Below the pieces are notes generated by a model. It worked only from the letters and a program-made list of their open reading frames with translations. It had not been told where the DNA came from and did no database searches. A stretch of 31,132 bases of DNA from Candidatus Omnitrophota bacterium. Its GTDB lineage: Bacteria > Omnitrophota > Gorgyraeia > Gygaellales > JAHJCI01. The position numbers were made by a program, and so were the translations under genes. Positions within the stretch are counted from its first letter, which is position 1. Each line of letters opens with the position of its first letter. Location: assembly GCA_016783355.1 (NCBI GenBank), contig JADHWR010000006.1, positions 1 through 31,132 of the forward strand, in the 5' to 3' direction. This document shows, piece by piece, positions 15,245 to 23,698 of this stretch.

Positions 15245-16146
15245 GGCATCTTCTTAACAATATATGCGTTCTCCTTAAGTTCATCCAGCCATTTAATTAA
15301 ATGTTCTTCCATTTTCTGCTGAAAAAGATAGTTTTGAATCTTTTGTTCTACCCTCTCGAGAGCCATCTCTTTAGAAGGCATCGCCTCTGTCACTTTAAAG
15401 ATGTAATAGGCATTATCTAATTTTAGCAATGAAGATACCTGTCCGTCTCTTAATTTAAAGACACTCTTTGCTATCTCTGGCCTTAACTGCCCCCGCTCAA
15501 CCCACCCCAAATTTGTAATAGACAAAGAATGTTCTTTTGCTATTTGCTCAAAGTTGTCAAAATCAATGGACTCAACGAGTGATTCTCCTAAATCTTTCTC
15601 TTTTGTAGTTAAAAATTTAACGTTTCTTTGCTCAGGTGTAGTAAAATTTTGGGGGGTAGCCAGGTAGAAATCTGTTACCTCTTGAGGTTTGATGACAATC
15701 TTTTCTTTTATCTTCTTATTGATAATTTCATACATTAGGATTTGCTCCTTAATCTTTTCTTTTAGATCAGAAGAGGTTAATCCTTGAGCGGCCAATATCA
15801 TCTCAAACTCCAAATCCGATACATATTTCTTTTTTATCTGCGCAAGCTTTGCATCAATGCGGCTTTGCTCAACAGATAAATTTTGCGCATAAGCAGCCTG
15901 CAAAATAAGCCTATCTTCAATGAGGCGGTCCAATAAATCTTCGCCTATCTGCTCAATCCTTGCCTCCAGTTCCTCTTCAGAATATTGAGAGGATAACTGA
16001 ATACGCATAAAATTTATAAAATCATCTAAATCCTTTTTCGTAATAATCTCGTTATTCACAATTGCAACTGTTGAATCCTGAGCAAAAACAAAAGGGACAG
16101 ATACAACAAAAAATATAACCCATAAGAATAATGGAAAGTTTTTCAT
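15241..16146 (-). CDS. SurA-like periplasmic chaperone / peptidyl-prolyl isomerase
   Basis: 301 residues from the ATG at 16146 (GGTG 6 nt upstream; a GTG at 16155 is the alternative). A signal peptide ends at VFA before QDS. A SurA N-terminal domain follows (VAIVNNEIITKKDLDDFI...), then a PpiC/parvulin domain at about 170-260 (RNVKFLTTKEKDL... LGWVERGQLRPEIAKSVFKLRDGQVSSLLKLDNAYYIFKV) and a C-terminal helix. It probably assists outer-membrane protein folding, consistent with its place next to secDF. Whether the parvulin domain is catalytically active is unclear. Confidence 0.85.
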   Translation of the reverse strand: MKNFPLFLWVIFFVVSVPFVFAQDSTVAIVNNEIITKKDLDDFINFMRIQLSSQYSEEELEARIEQIGEDLLDRLIEDRLILQAAYAQNLSVEQSRIDAKLAQIKKKYVSDLEFEMILAAQGLTSSDLKEKIKEQILMYEIINKKIKEKIVIKPQEVTDFYLATPQNFTTPEQRNVKFLTTKEKDLGESLVESIDFDNFEQIAKEHSLSITNLGWVERGQLRPEIAKSVFKLRDGQVSSLLKLDNAYYIFKVTEAMPSKEMALERVEQKIQNYLFQQKMEEHLIKWLDELKENAYIVKKMP

Positions 16147-16164
16147 TTTATGCACCGACGAACT

Positions 16165-18366
16165 TCAAAAAGTAGCCTGTCTCCTTTTTCGCAAGACAAG
16201 GACTAACGGCGAGGCAATAAAAATTGTAGAGTAGCAACCGGAAATAAAACCGACAAATAAGGCAAAGGCAAAGTTATTGAGAACCTTACCTCCCCAGAAG
16301 AGCAAGGCGACGATCACCATAAGGGTAGTAAAAGTTGTCAGAATTGTCCGGCTGAGAGTCTGATTAATGCTTAGATTCATTAATTGCCGGGGTTTTAATT
16401 TGGGATAAAGTTTTGCATTTTCCCGCACACGGTCATAGACAACAATTGTATCGTTTATGGAATAACCGATTATTGTCAGTATTGCGGTGACAAAAAGAAG
16501 GTCAATCTGCCTGTTGGCCAAACAGACAAAGCCTAAGGTGATTAAGGCATCATGAAAAAGGGCAATTATTCCGGCAACAGCAAAATTGATATGCCTGAAG
16601 CGAATGGTAATATAAATCAGGATACCCACCAATGTCCAGATCAGAGAAGAACCTGCTTTACCCCTCAGGTGCCTGCCGGCAACAGGGCCTACCTGCTCAA
16701 TCCTCGAAATCTCAATCTTCTGATAGGGAAAGGCCTGCCTCAGCTTCCCTGTAAAATCTTCTATCTCCTCTTTGGTTTTAATTAAAAAGAGGTTTGGCTC
16801 ATTTTTGAATTGAGTAATGGAAGGGGGCATATATGTCATCTGCGAACACGCTCGGCGCAACTCATCTATTGGCATGGGCTCACTAAAACGATACTCGTAG
16901 ATCTGCCCACCGGTAAAATCAATACCTAAATTAGATACGCCGCGGCTCTTTAGCGCGATCAAACCAAACACAATAATTAAAATTGAAATTGCATAAAATA
17001 TCCTTCTTTTTGCAATAAAATCAATGTGGGTTTCTTTAATCAGTTTAAATAAATGCAGGGTTTTAAATCCGAATCTTTGCACAAGAAACTCAAGAATGGT
17101 GCGGCTAACGATTAATGCGGTAAACATACTGCTTAAAAGGCCAATCGTTAACGTCACGGCAAACCCGCGTATCGGACCCGTGCCAAACTGAAATAATAAA
17201 AATGCTGCAATTAGCGTCGTGATATTAGAATCTATGATTGCCGAAAGGGCCTTATTATAACCATTGTTAATTACAGATAAAATTGGCCTTCCCAGCTTTG
17301 CTTCCTCGCGCATTCGCTCATTAACCAGAATATTGGCATCAACAGCCATTCCCAAAGAAAGAATAATACCGGCAATCCCGGGCAGAGTTAAGGTAGGGGA
17401 AATTCCCCTAAACAACGTTGGCAAAATCCCTAAGCCTCCGAAGATAAATAATAAGTTTAAAAGGAGGGCAATATTAACAACCAAACCAGTAAGGCCATAG
17501 TAAAGAAACATAAACAAAAAGATAAGACTCATGCCAATAATCGTTGCTTTTAACCCGGCATAAATAGAATCCTGACCTAAGAGCGGGCCCACTGTCCTCT
17601 CCTCTTCCAAAACAATCGGTGTTGGAAGTGCGCCTACTCTTAAGACGAGCGATAAATCCTGTGCTTTCTCGAGGGTAAAGCTGCCGCTGATAACCGCCTC
17701 GCCAGAAGGAATCTCCTCTCTGATTACGGGTGCAGATTGTACTTTCCCGTCTAAAACAATGGCTAATCTTGTTCCGATATTATTCTTTGTAATCTCGGCA
17801 AAGGCCTGGGCACCCTGGGGATTAAACTCCAACGAAACGATTGGCTGGCCAAATCTTGAGGAGTCAAAACGGACAAAGGCATTCTTTATCGCATCGCCTG
17901 TCAAGACTGCCTTTTTTTTCAAAAGCAAAGCTTGCTCATCCTGGGTATACTTTAATTCAAAGCCTTCAGGAATATTGCCAGCCTGGACTTCTTTTAATTT
18001 ATCTTGCTCATCAGAGACCAATTTAAACTCTAAGAAGGCAGTGCGTTTAATTAATGCTAATGCACGGTCATGGTCTGTAATTCCCGGCAGTTGAACAACT
18101 ATCTCATTTCTACCGTGCTTTTGAATTATTGGCTCGCGCACACCAAACTCATCAATCCGGCTGCGCAAGACCTCAACGGCGCGTTCAACAGCATCGTGTT
18201 TTGCCTCAGGGCTTAAGTTGCTTGTATCCACACGCAGCAAAAGATGCATTCCGCCTTTTAAATCCAAACCTAAGTTTATGCGCTTTTGGAGTGGAAAGGC
18301 ATAAAATGCCATCAGGCCGACTACAAACAATATCAGCCATACTTTATAGAGAAATCTTTTTTCCAT
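16165..18366 (-). CDS. secDF: SecD-SecF fusion, protein-export membrane protein
   Basis: 733 residues in one frame, joining SecD (about 1-430) and SecF (about 440-733), which are separate genes in many bacteria. LGLDLKGG (32-39) and LGIDFTGG (480-487) mark the two N-terminal domains. Each half has six predicted TM helices, with conserved AVDANILVNERMREE (Asp343) and INDTIVVYDRVREN. It uses the ion gradient to pull secreted proteins out of SecYEG. It starts with no gap after the hppA stop, and the pyrophosphatase next door would supply such a gradient. No yajC is present. Confidence 0.96.
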   Translation of the reverse strand: MEKRFLYKVWLILFVVGLMAFYAFPLQKRINLGLDLKGGMHLLLRVDTSNLSPEAKHDAVERAVEVLRSRIDEFGVREPIIQKHGRNEIVVQLPGITDHDRALALIKRTAFLEFKLVSDEQDKLKEVQAGNIPEGFELKYTQDEQALLLKKKAVLTGDAIKNAFVRFDSSRFGQPIVSLEFNPQGAQAFAEITKNNIGTRLAIVLDGKVQSAPVIREEIPSGEAVISGSFTLEKAQDLSLVLRVGALPTPIVLEEERTVGPLLGQDSIYAGLKATIIGMSLIFLFMFLYYGLTGLVVNIALLLNLLFIFGGLGILPTLFRGISPTLTLPGIAGIILSLGMAVDANILVNERMREEAKLGRPILSVINNGYNKALSAIIDSNITTLIAAFLLFQFGTGPIRGFAVTLTIGLLSSMFTALIVSRTILEFLVQRFGFKTLHLFKLIKETHIDFIAKRRIFYAISILIIVFGLIALKSRGVSNLGIDFTGGQIYEYRFSEPMPIDELRRACSQMTYMPPSITQFKNEPNLFLIKTKEEIEDFTGKLRQAFPYQKIEISRIEQVGPVAGRHLRGKAGSSLIWTLVGILIYITIRFRHINFAVAGIIALFHDALITLGFVCLANRQIDLLFVTAILTIIGYSINDTIVVYDRVRENAKLYPKLKPRQLMNLSINQTLSRTILTTFTTLMVIVALLFWGGKVLNNFAFALFVGFISGCYSTIFIASPLVLVLRKRRQATF

Positions 18367-20469
18367 TTACTTAAACAGAGTGTAATGTAAAATAAATGAG
18401 GCAAAGACAATAGAGGTCATTGCCATAAGCTTAATCAGAATATTTATACTTGGTCCTGATGTATCCTTAAATGGGTCACCGACTGTGTCGCCAACAACCG
18501 AACCTTTATGTGCACTTGAGCCTTTTCCTCCGTAATTACCCTCCTCAATAAATTTCTTTGCATTATCCCAGGCGCCACCAGCATTTGCCATCATTATTGC
18601 GAGGACAAAACCGCAGGCAGTTGCTCCGGCCAAAAGCCCAACCACTGCTTCTGCTCCGATTAAAAGACCGACAATAATCGGAGCAAGAATCGCCGTTAAC
18701 GAAGGAAGAATCATCTCTTTCTGGGCTGTCTTTGTCACAATGCTTACACAATGTGCATAATCCGGCTTTGCCTCACCCTTCATAATACCCGCAATTTCTC
18801 TAAGTTGCCGCCTAACCTCAACAACAATCGAACCAGCTGCTCTTCCTACTGCCTTCATTGTCATAGAACTGAACAGATACGGCAGCATTGCGCCAATAAA
18901 TAATCCCACCAAGAGCCTTGGATTAAGTATGCTCAGATCCAATTTCTTTCCTAAGATAGTAATTTGCCAATAATATGCGGCGATTAAGGAAAGGGCGGTC
19001 AGGGCAGCTGAGCCAATTGCAAAACCCTTGCCGGTTGCGGCAGTAGTATTACCCAGGGTATCCAGGGCATCGGTGCGCATACGCACTTCCGGCGCAAGCC
19101 CTGCCATCTGCGCATTTCCTCCGGCATTATCTGCTACAGGGCCATAGGCATCAGTAGCTAAGGTAATTCCTAATGTGGAAAGCATACCAACAGCAGAAAT
19201 TCCTACACCATAAAGCCCGATATTAAAATTGCCTGCGCCTCCTGAGGAAAAGAAGCTGGCCAATATGGTTATTCCTACGGTAACTACCGGAATAGCCGTA
19301 GAAAGCATACCCACAGATAAGCCGGCAATGATTACGGTTGATGGACCGGTCAGGGCAGCATCAGCAACAGTGCGTGTTGGCTTAAAATTACTTGAGGTAT
19401 AAAACTCAGTACTATTGCCAATAATTAAACCGGCAATTAAACCAAAAAGTATTGCCCAGTAAAGCCCTAAATACTCGACGCCTAAAATTGTGCGCAGAGC
19501 AAAGTAAGAGCCAATAATCACCAAAAGTGAACTTATCCAGATGCCCCGGCGTAAAGCACCCAACAAAACTCTTTGTTTTGTCTCCTCCCTCACCCTGACA
19601 AAGAACGTGCCAACAATTGAAGCAACAACCCCAACTGCGGCAATCAACATGGGTAAAATTAGTCCCTTTATTCCTAAACCGGCAGCTACCCCTAAAACAG
19701 CGCTCGCCACAATTGAGCCAATGTAGGACTCATAAAGGTCAGCACCCATCCCGGCAACATCGCCAACATTGTCGCCAACATTATCCGCAATAACAGCGGG
19801 ATTACGAGGGTCATCTTCAGGAATCCCTGCCTCAATCTTCCCCACCAGGTCTGCCCCTACATCTGCGGCCTTGGTAAAGATACCGCCGCCAACACGCGCA
19901 AATAAAGCAATAAAACTTGCGCCCATGCCTGAACATAATAGAGTAAAGGTAATTGTGTTGATTTTATCCATACCATAAGGCAAGGGGTGTAAGCTATAAT
20001 ACCAGTTCAAAAAATAATACCAGACAGATAAATGCACCAGCCCCAGGCCGACAACGACCAAACCTGTTACTGTGCCGCTGGAAAAGGCAACCTCAAGACC
20101 CTTATTCAAACTGGTTCTTGCTGCATTTGCCGTGCGGCTTGAAGAACTCGTTGCCACAGCCATTCCAATAACCCCGGCAAGTGCAGAAAAAAACCCTCCG
20201 CTTAAAAAGGCAAAAGGAATAAAAGTAACGAGATACCCCCTTAATACCATGAATAAAAGCAGGCAAAAAACAAAAAGAAAAAACAGGGCAACGATTAAAT
20301 ATTGCCGCATAATGTAAGCCCGCGCACCAACCTTGACAGCCTGGGCAATCTCTTTCATTCTTTCTGTGCCCTCGGGATGCTTGAGAATTCTGCGAATTAA
20401 AAAACCTGCAAATCCTAAAGCCAGGATTGCTGTTAATGGAACAACGAGCAAAAGATTAACTGCACTCAT
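18367..20469 (-). CDS. hppA: K+-dependent membrane-bound pyrophosphatase (HppA)
   Basis: 700-residue ion-translocating pyrophosphatase with about 16 TM segments. The substrate site is complete: DVGADLVGKIE (203-213), GIPEDDPRNPAVIADNVGDNVGDVAGMGADLYES and, near the end, GGAWDNAKKFIE and SSAHKGSVVGDTVGDPFKDTSGPS. GNTTAATGKG (473-482) has Ala at the position that is Lys in K+-independent enzymes, so the K+-dependent class is indicated. Such enzymes pump either H+ or Na+, and the choice cannot be made here. It recovers energy from pyrophosphate and may feed SecDF, encoded immediately downstream. Confidence 0.96.
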   Translation of the reverse strand: MSAVNLLLVVPLTAILALGFAGFLIRRILKHPEGTERMKEIAQAVKVGARAYIMRQYLIVALFFLFVFCLLLFMVLRGYLVTFIPFAFLSGGFFSALAGVIGMAVATSSSSRTANAARTSLNKGLEVAFSSGTVTGLVVVGLGLVHLSVWYYFLNWYYSLHPLPYGMDKINTITFTLLCSGMGASFIALFARVGGGIFTKAADVGADLVGKIEAGIPEDDPRNPAVIADNVGDNVGDVAGMGADLYESYIGSIVASAVLGVAAGLGIKGLILPMLIAAVGVVASIVGTFFVRVREETKQRVLLGALRRGIWISSLLVIIGSYFALRTILGVEYLGLYWAILFGLIAGLIIGNSTEFYTSSNFKPTRTVADAALTGPSTVIIAGLSVGMLSTAIPVVTVGITILASFFSSGGAGNFNIGLYGVGISAVGMLSTLGITLATDAYGPVADNAGGNAQMAGLAPEVRMRTDALDTLGNTTAATGKGFAIGSAALTALSLIAAYYWQITILGKKLDLSILNPRLLVGLFIGAMLPYLFSSMTMKAVGRAAGSIVVEVRRQLREIAGIMKGEAKPDYAHCVSIVTKTAQKEMILPSLTAILAPIIVGLLIGAEAVVGLLAGATACGFVLAIMMANAGGAWDNAKKFIEEGNYGGKGSSAHKGSVVGDTVGDPFKDTSGPSINILIKLMAMTSIVFASFILHYTLFK

Positions 20470-20472
20470 TTT

Positions 20473-21078
20473 CTATTCACCCTTTCTTGTTTTTGGAAGA
20501 ATCGAAGAACTAATACCTGCGGCAATAAATGCCTTAAATCCATCAATGAGAATAAAAGGAAAAACGCCATAAGCTATTGCCTTAAGCATATTAATCCTTA
20601 ACGTAACAGCTAAGCCGATTGCGCCAAAAAGATAAATAATCCCCACGCCCAAGAGCATAAACTTCAACTGAGAAAAGAGTCTCCGCTCTTCAATATGCCG
20701 ATCAGTGTATCCCCCAATGAGCAAAGGCGCAATGATAAAGCCGATAAAGTAACCCAGGGTCGGATGCAGAAGAATATAATGATATCCTCCTCCGCCGGCA
20801 AGCCAGGGTATGCCCATTATCCCCAAACCAACATAGATTATCTGACTGAGGCAGCCAAATACACCTCCGCAGATTATGCCGCTTAAGAGAACGCCTAAAA
20901 CCTGACCTGTGATTGGCACAGGAGTAAAAGGCAAATAAATACGAATTTGCGCCAAAAGCCCGGTAAGTCCTGCCATTGCAAACGCGAGGGCAATCCTTTT
21001 TACTAAACTTGCGCTACAGCGCCATTGAAAAAATAGAAATCTTACCCTAATACATCTCTCTAAAGCCTTAACTTGCAC
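20473..21078 (-). CDS. bioY: Biotin transporter substrate-binding subunit (BioY)
   Basis: 201-residue S-component of an ECF-type vitamin transporter, with about six TM helices. PFTPVPITGQVLGVLLSGIICGG and GIPWLAGGGGYHYILLHPTLGYFIGFI are characteristic of BioY. The GTG start at 21078 is well supported by AAGGAGG 5 nt upstream. It heads the hppA-secDF operon and has its own promoter. No biotin synthesis genes or ECF energising subunits (EcfA/T) are in the window, so it would share those modules or act alone. The N-terminal extension (MQVKALERCIRVRFLFFQWRC) is long and Cys-containing compared with usual BioY. Confidence 0.9.
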   Translation of the reverse strand: MQVKALERCIRVRFLFFQWRCSASLVKRIALAFAMAGLTGLLAQIRIYLPFTPVPITGQVLGVLLSGIICGGVFGCLSQIIYVGLGIMGIPWLAGGGGYHYILLHPTLGYFIGFIIAPLLIGGYTDRHIEERRLFSQLKFMLLGVGIIYLFGAIGLAVTLRINMLKAIAYGVFPFILIDGFKAFIAAGISSSILPKTRKGE

Positions 21079-21111
21079 TCTTGCCTCCTTCTTTAGTTAT
21101 ACAAAGTATAT

Positions 21112-21139
21112 ATTATAAAAGATAATCCCGGGAAGTAAA
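21112..21139 (-). promoter_or_regulatory. Promoter of the bioY-hppA-secDF operon
   Basis: Minus-strand TTTACT (21134-21139), a 16-bp spacer and TATAAT (21112-21117). The spacer edge carries an 8-bp palindrome, TCCCGGGA. An imperfect palindrome, CTTTGTATAACTAAAG, lies just downstream and could be an operator, but it does not clearly match a BirA site. Confidence 0.6.
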
Positions 21140-21156
21140 CAATTTATCTTTTCCAT

Positions 21157-22164
21157 CTAAATAATAAGCATTGCATCGCCATAACTGTAAAATCGGTAGG
21201 ATTTTTTGATTGCTTCGTTGTAAGCCTGCATCATCAAATCCTTTCCCGCAAATGCACAGACAAGCAAAAAAAGCGAACTGCGGGGTAAATGAAAATTAGT
21301 AACAAGGCAATCAACCATTTTGAATTTATAGCCCGGATAGATAAATAGATTCGTATAGCCCTCCTGCCTGCCCAAAGTAGCGTATGTCTCCAGTGCCCGC
21401 GAGACTGTTGTGCCTACGGCAATAACCCTGTTGCCTTTGTCCTTTTTTTCGTTGATTTCCTTCAGGGCCCCTGGAGACAGCACAAAATACTCCTCCTCCA
21501 TTTTATGCTCTTCAATTTCCTGGCAGCGAATCTTTCTAAAAGTCCCATATCCTGTATGCAGAGTAATAAAAGAAAGCTTTATGCCCTGACGAGCAATCTC
21601 ACTTAAGAGGCCTTCTGTGAAATGCAGGCCAGCCGTCGGACTGGCTACTGCTCCTGGTCTTTTCGCATAGACTGTTTGATAATCAGACACATCGGAAATC
21701 TGCGTATCTCTTTTTAGATAGGGAGGCAGGGGCACTTCTCCGTATTGATAGATATGATCAGGATTTTTGAGGTTAAAAACAATACTGTTACGGCTTAAGA
21801 GTTTACCTCTGATTTTGCCATTATTAAAAACTATCTCCTCTCCCGTTTTTAACCGGGAAGGCCTAATCAGTGTGTTAAATTCTCCTGCCTCATTTCTTCT
21901 TAGAAGAAAAACCTCAACCTTGCCGCCGGTAATTCGATGGCCGATAAGCCGGCAGGATAAAACACTGGTATCATTTAAAACCAAAATATCCCCGGGGTGT
22001 AAAAATTCTGTTATGTCGCTAAACTTATAATGTTTGATCTTGGCGCTCTTACGCTCTAAAACCAAAAGCCGGCAAGAATGGCGGGGGCTAACCGGATATT
22101 GAGCAATTAATTCTTTTGGCAAATCATAATCGAATTCAGACAGTTTTAATGGGTATTTACTCAT
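21157..22164 (-). CDS. queA: S-adenosylmethionine:tRNA ribosyltransferase-isomerase (QueA)
   Basis: 335 residues. It transfers and isomerises the ribose of SAM to 7-aminomethyl-7-deazaguanine in tRNA, giving epoxyqueuosine. Family blocks: LSEFDYDLPKELIAQYP, GDILVLNDTSVLSCRL, GGKVEVFLL, GAVASPTAGLHFTEGLL and NFHLPRSSLFLLVCAFAG. It is full length. The start overlaps the lpd stop by 8 nt (ATGAGTAA). No other queuosine gene is in the window. Confidence 0.95.
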   Translation of the reverse strand: MSKYPLKLSEFDYDLPKELIAQYPVSPRHSCRLLVLERKSAKIKHYKFSDITEFLHPGDILVLNDTSVLSCRLIGHRITGGKVEVFLLRRNEAGEFNTLIRPSRLKTGEEIVFNNGKIRGKLLSRNSIVFNLKNPDHIYQYGEVPLPPYLKRDTQISDVSDYQTVYAKRPGAVASPTAGLHFTEGLLSEIARQGIKLSFITLHTGYGTFRKIRCQEIEEHKMEEEYFVLSPGALKEINEKKDKGNRVIAVGTTVSRALETYATLGRQEGYTNLFIYPGYKFKMVDCLVTNFHLPRSSLFLLVCAFAGKDLMMQAYNEAIKKSYRFYSYGDAMLII

Positions 22165-23698
22165 ACAAGGGTTTACCTGAAAGACCGAAGCTTGCTTCTT
22201 GTATCATTTCCTGGAGGGTTGGATGGGGATGGATCATCTGCGCCAGTTCTGCTGCGCACAATCTCTTTTCTATTGCTAATGCTATCTCTTGAATCAACAT
22301 CTCTGCATGTTCACCAATGACAACGCCGCCCAATATTCTCTTTGAGCCTTTATCTGCCAATAATTTCACAAATCCGTCACGCAGGCCAGCACATAGCGCC
22401 CGGGCATTGTGGCGATAATAAGAAATACTTATATCAACTTCTTTGTTTTCTAATCCTAAAGGATAGACTTTCCCATTCCTCTTTAAGGAAAGGTCTAATT
22501 CCTGATGCCTTTGCCCAACCCAGGCGACCTGTGGCTCTGTATAAACTACAGCGGGAATAGAACCATAATCAACCCTGCGCGGTTTCTCAGTAATGTTCTC
22601 TGCAACGGCTAAGCCTTCATGTAATGCCTTATGCGCAAATAATCTGCCACCGATTACATCACCAATGGCATATACGTCTTTAAATTTAGTCCGGAAAAAC
22701 TGGTCAACCTTGATAAAGTCACCGCCTCCAAACATAAGCCCGCCAACCCGTTCGATAAACTCAGGGTTAGCACTGAGCGAAGTCGAAGTGCCAACCTGTT
22801 TTGGAAAAAGGGCCACACGCCCGACTGACAAAAGTATCTTCTCGCAATCTAACTGGCTCTCATCGTTAAAAACAGCCGTCAGTTTCGCATTATCTCTCTT
22901 GATATCCTTTAGAACAATCCCTGTTTTTATCTCTATGCCCTTTCCCCTGAGTTCCTTCTCTAACTGCGCGCTTACATCCTTATCGCCAACTTCCGGTAAG
23001 ATATCTGTCATCATCTCACAGATAATCACCCGGCTGCCAAGCGCATTAAAAATATAAGCAAATTCAAGGCCTATCGCTCCTGCACCGATAATCAATATAG
23101 TCTTTGGCAACCTCTCAAGATTAAGCAGATCATTACTCGTCAGAATATTTTCACCATCAGGAGATATGCCCTTTAATGTCTTGGGCTGGCTTCCTGTGGC
23201 AATAATCAATCTTTTTGCCTGAAGCTGGATATCATTCACCCCATTCGAAGTCCCCGCCACGGAATTTGGCGGGGCAGTCGCCCCTGGCGCCTTACTTCGA
23301 ACGGGGCTTACCCCTACTCTATTTTTATCCAAAAGAACTGCTTCGCCTCTATAAATCTCAATCTGATGCTTATTTAGCAGAAAATTAACGCCGTGCCTCA
23401 GTTGATTAACTATCTTGTTTTTGCGCTCAAGAATGTGCCTGATATCAAGCTCTACTTCTTTGATCTTTATGCCGAATTCATGCAGGCTTTTTGTTTTCTC
23501 AAATAATCTGGCTGATTCTGCGAGCGTCTTTGTTGGAATACAGCCCTGGTTAAGGCAAACCCCGCCAAGATTATCCTTTTCGATAATTGCGCAACACAAT
23601 CCCTTTTGACTCAGTCTGATTGCACAGGAATGACCCGCAACGCCTGAGCCAATAATTATTGCATCGTAGGATTTGATTTTATCTTGTGCAAGATTCAT
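22157..23698 (-). CDS. lpd: Dihydrolipoamide dehydrogenase (Lpd) with two repeat-derived inserts
   Basis: 513 residues, about 45 more than typical. FAD-binding IIGSGVAGHSCA (15-26), redox pair Cys48/Cys53 (GGVCLNQGCIPTK), NAD-binding IIGAGAIGLEFA, AIGDV, and C-terminal HPHPTLQE with the catalytic His/Glu are all intact. It reoxidises lipoyl groups of 2-oxo acid dehydrogenase or glycine cleavage complexes. None of those partners is in the window. Residues about 130-155 (SPVRSKAPGATAPP...) are a translated palindromic element, and about 303-320 (TSTSLSANPEFIER) come from a different inverted repeat. Both keep the frame and lie between core strands. It starts with no gap after cpaF. Confidence 0.92.
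   Translation of the reverse strand: MNLAQDKIKSYDAIIIGSGVAGHSCAIRLSQKGLCCAIIEKDNLGGVCLNQGCIPTKTLAESARLFEKTKSLHEFGIKIKEVELDIRHILERKNKIVNQLRHGVNFLLNKHQIEIYRGEAVLLDKNRVGVSPVRSKAPGATAPPNSVAGTSNGVNDIQLQAKRLIIATGSQPKTLKGISPDGENILTSNDLLNLERLPKTILIIGAGAIGLEFAYIFNALGSRVIICEMMTDILPEVGDKDVSAQLEKELRGKGIEIKTGIVLKDIKRDNAKLTAVFNDESQLDCEKILLSVGRVALFPKQVGTSTSLSANPEFIERVGGLMFGGGDFIKVDQFFRTKFKDVYAIGDVIGGRLFAHKALHEGLAVAENITEKPRRVDYGSIPAVVYTEPQVAWVGQRHQELDLSLKRNGKVYPLGLENKEVDISISYYRHNARALCAGLRDGFVKLLADKGSKRILGGVVIGEHAEMLIQEIALAIEKRLCAAELAQMIHPHPTLQEMIQEASFGLSGKPLYE
22751..22787 (-). repeat. TTCGA...TCGAA inverted repeat in lpd
   Basis: 37 bp: TTCGAtaaaCTCAG, an 8-nt centre (GGTTAGCA), then CTGAGcgaagTCGAA. It is unrelated in sequence to the PVRSK element. 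It encodes STSLSANPEFIE in frame in the region before FIKVD, where lipoamide dehydrogenases are variable. Confidence 0.75.
23238..23307 (-). repeat. PVRSK palindromic element, copy 4, inside lpd
   Basis: A 70-bp copy from ACCCCATTCGAAGT to ACTTCGAACGGGG, almost identical to the reverse complement of copy 1. It encodes SPVRSKAPGATAPP...GTSNGVN in frame between KNRVGV and DIQLQAKRL. Confidence 0.9.

Noticed and set aside
21101..21139. BirA operator at bioY
   Set aside because: The weak palindrome CTTTGTATAACTAAAG does not carry the paired TTGT/AACC-type half-sites well enough to name it.
22342..23057. Plus-strand frames of up to 154 residues within lpd
   Set aside because: They lie opposite a well-conserved enzyme and have no family signature.
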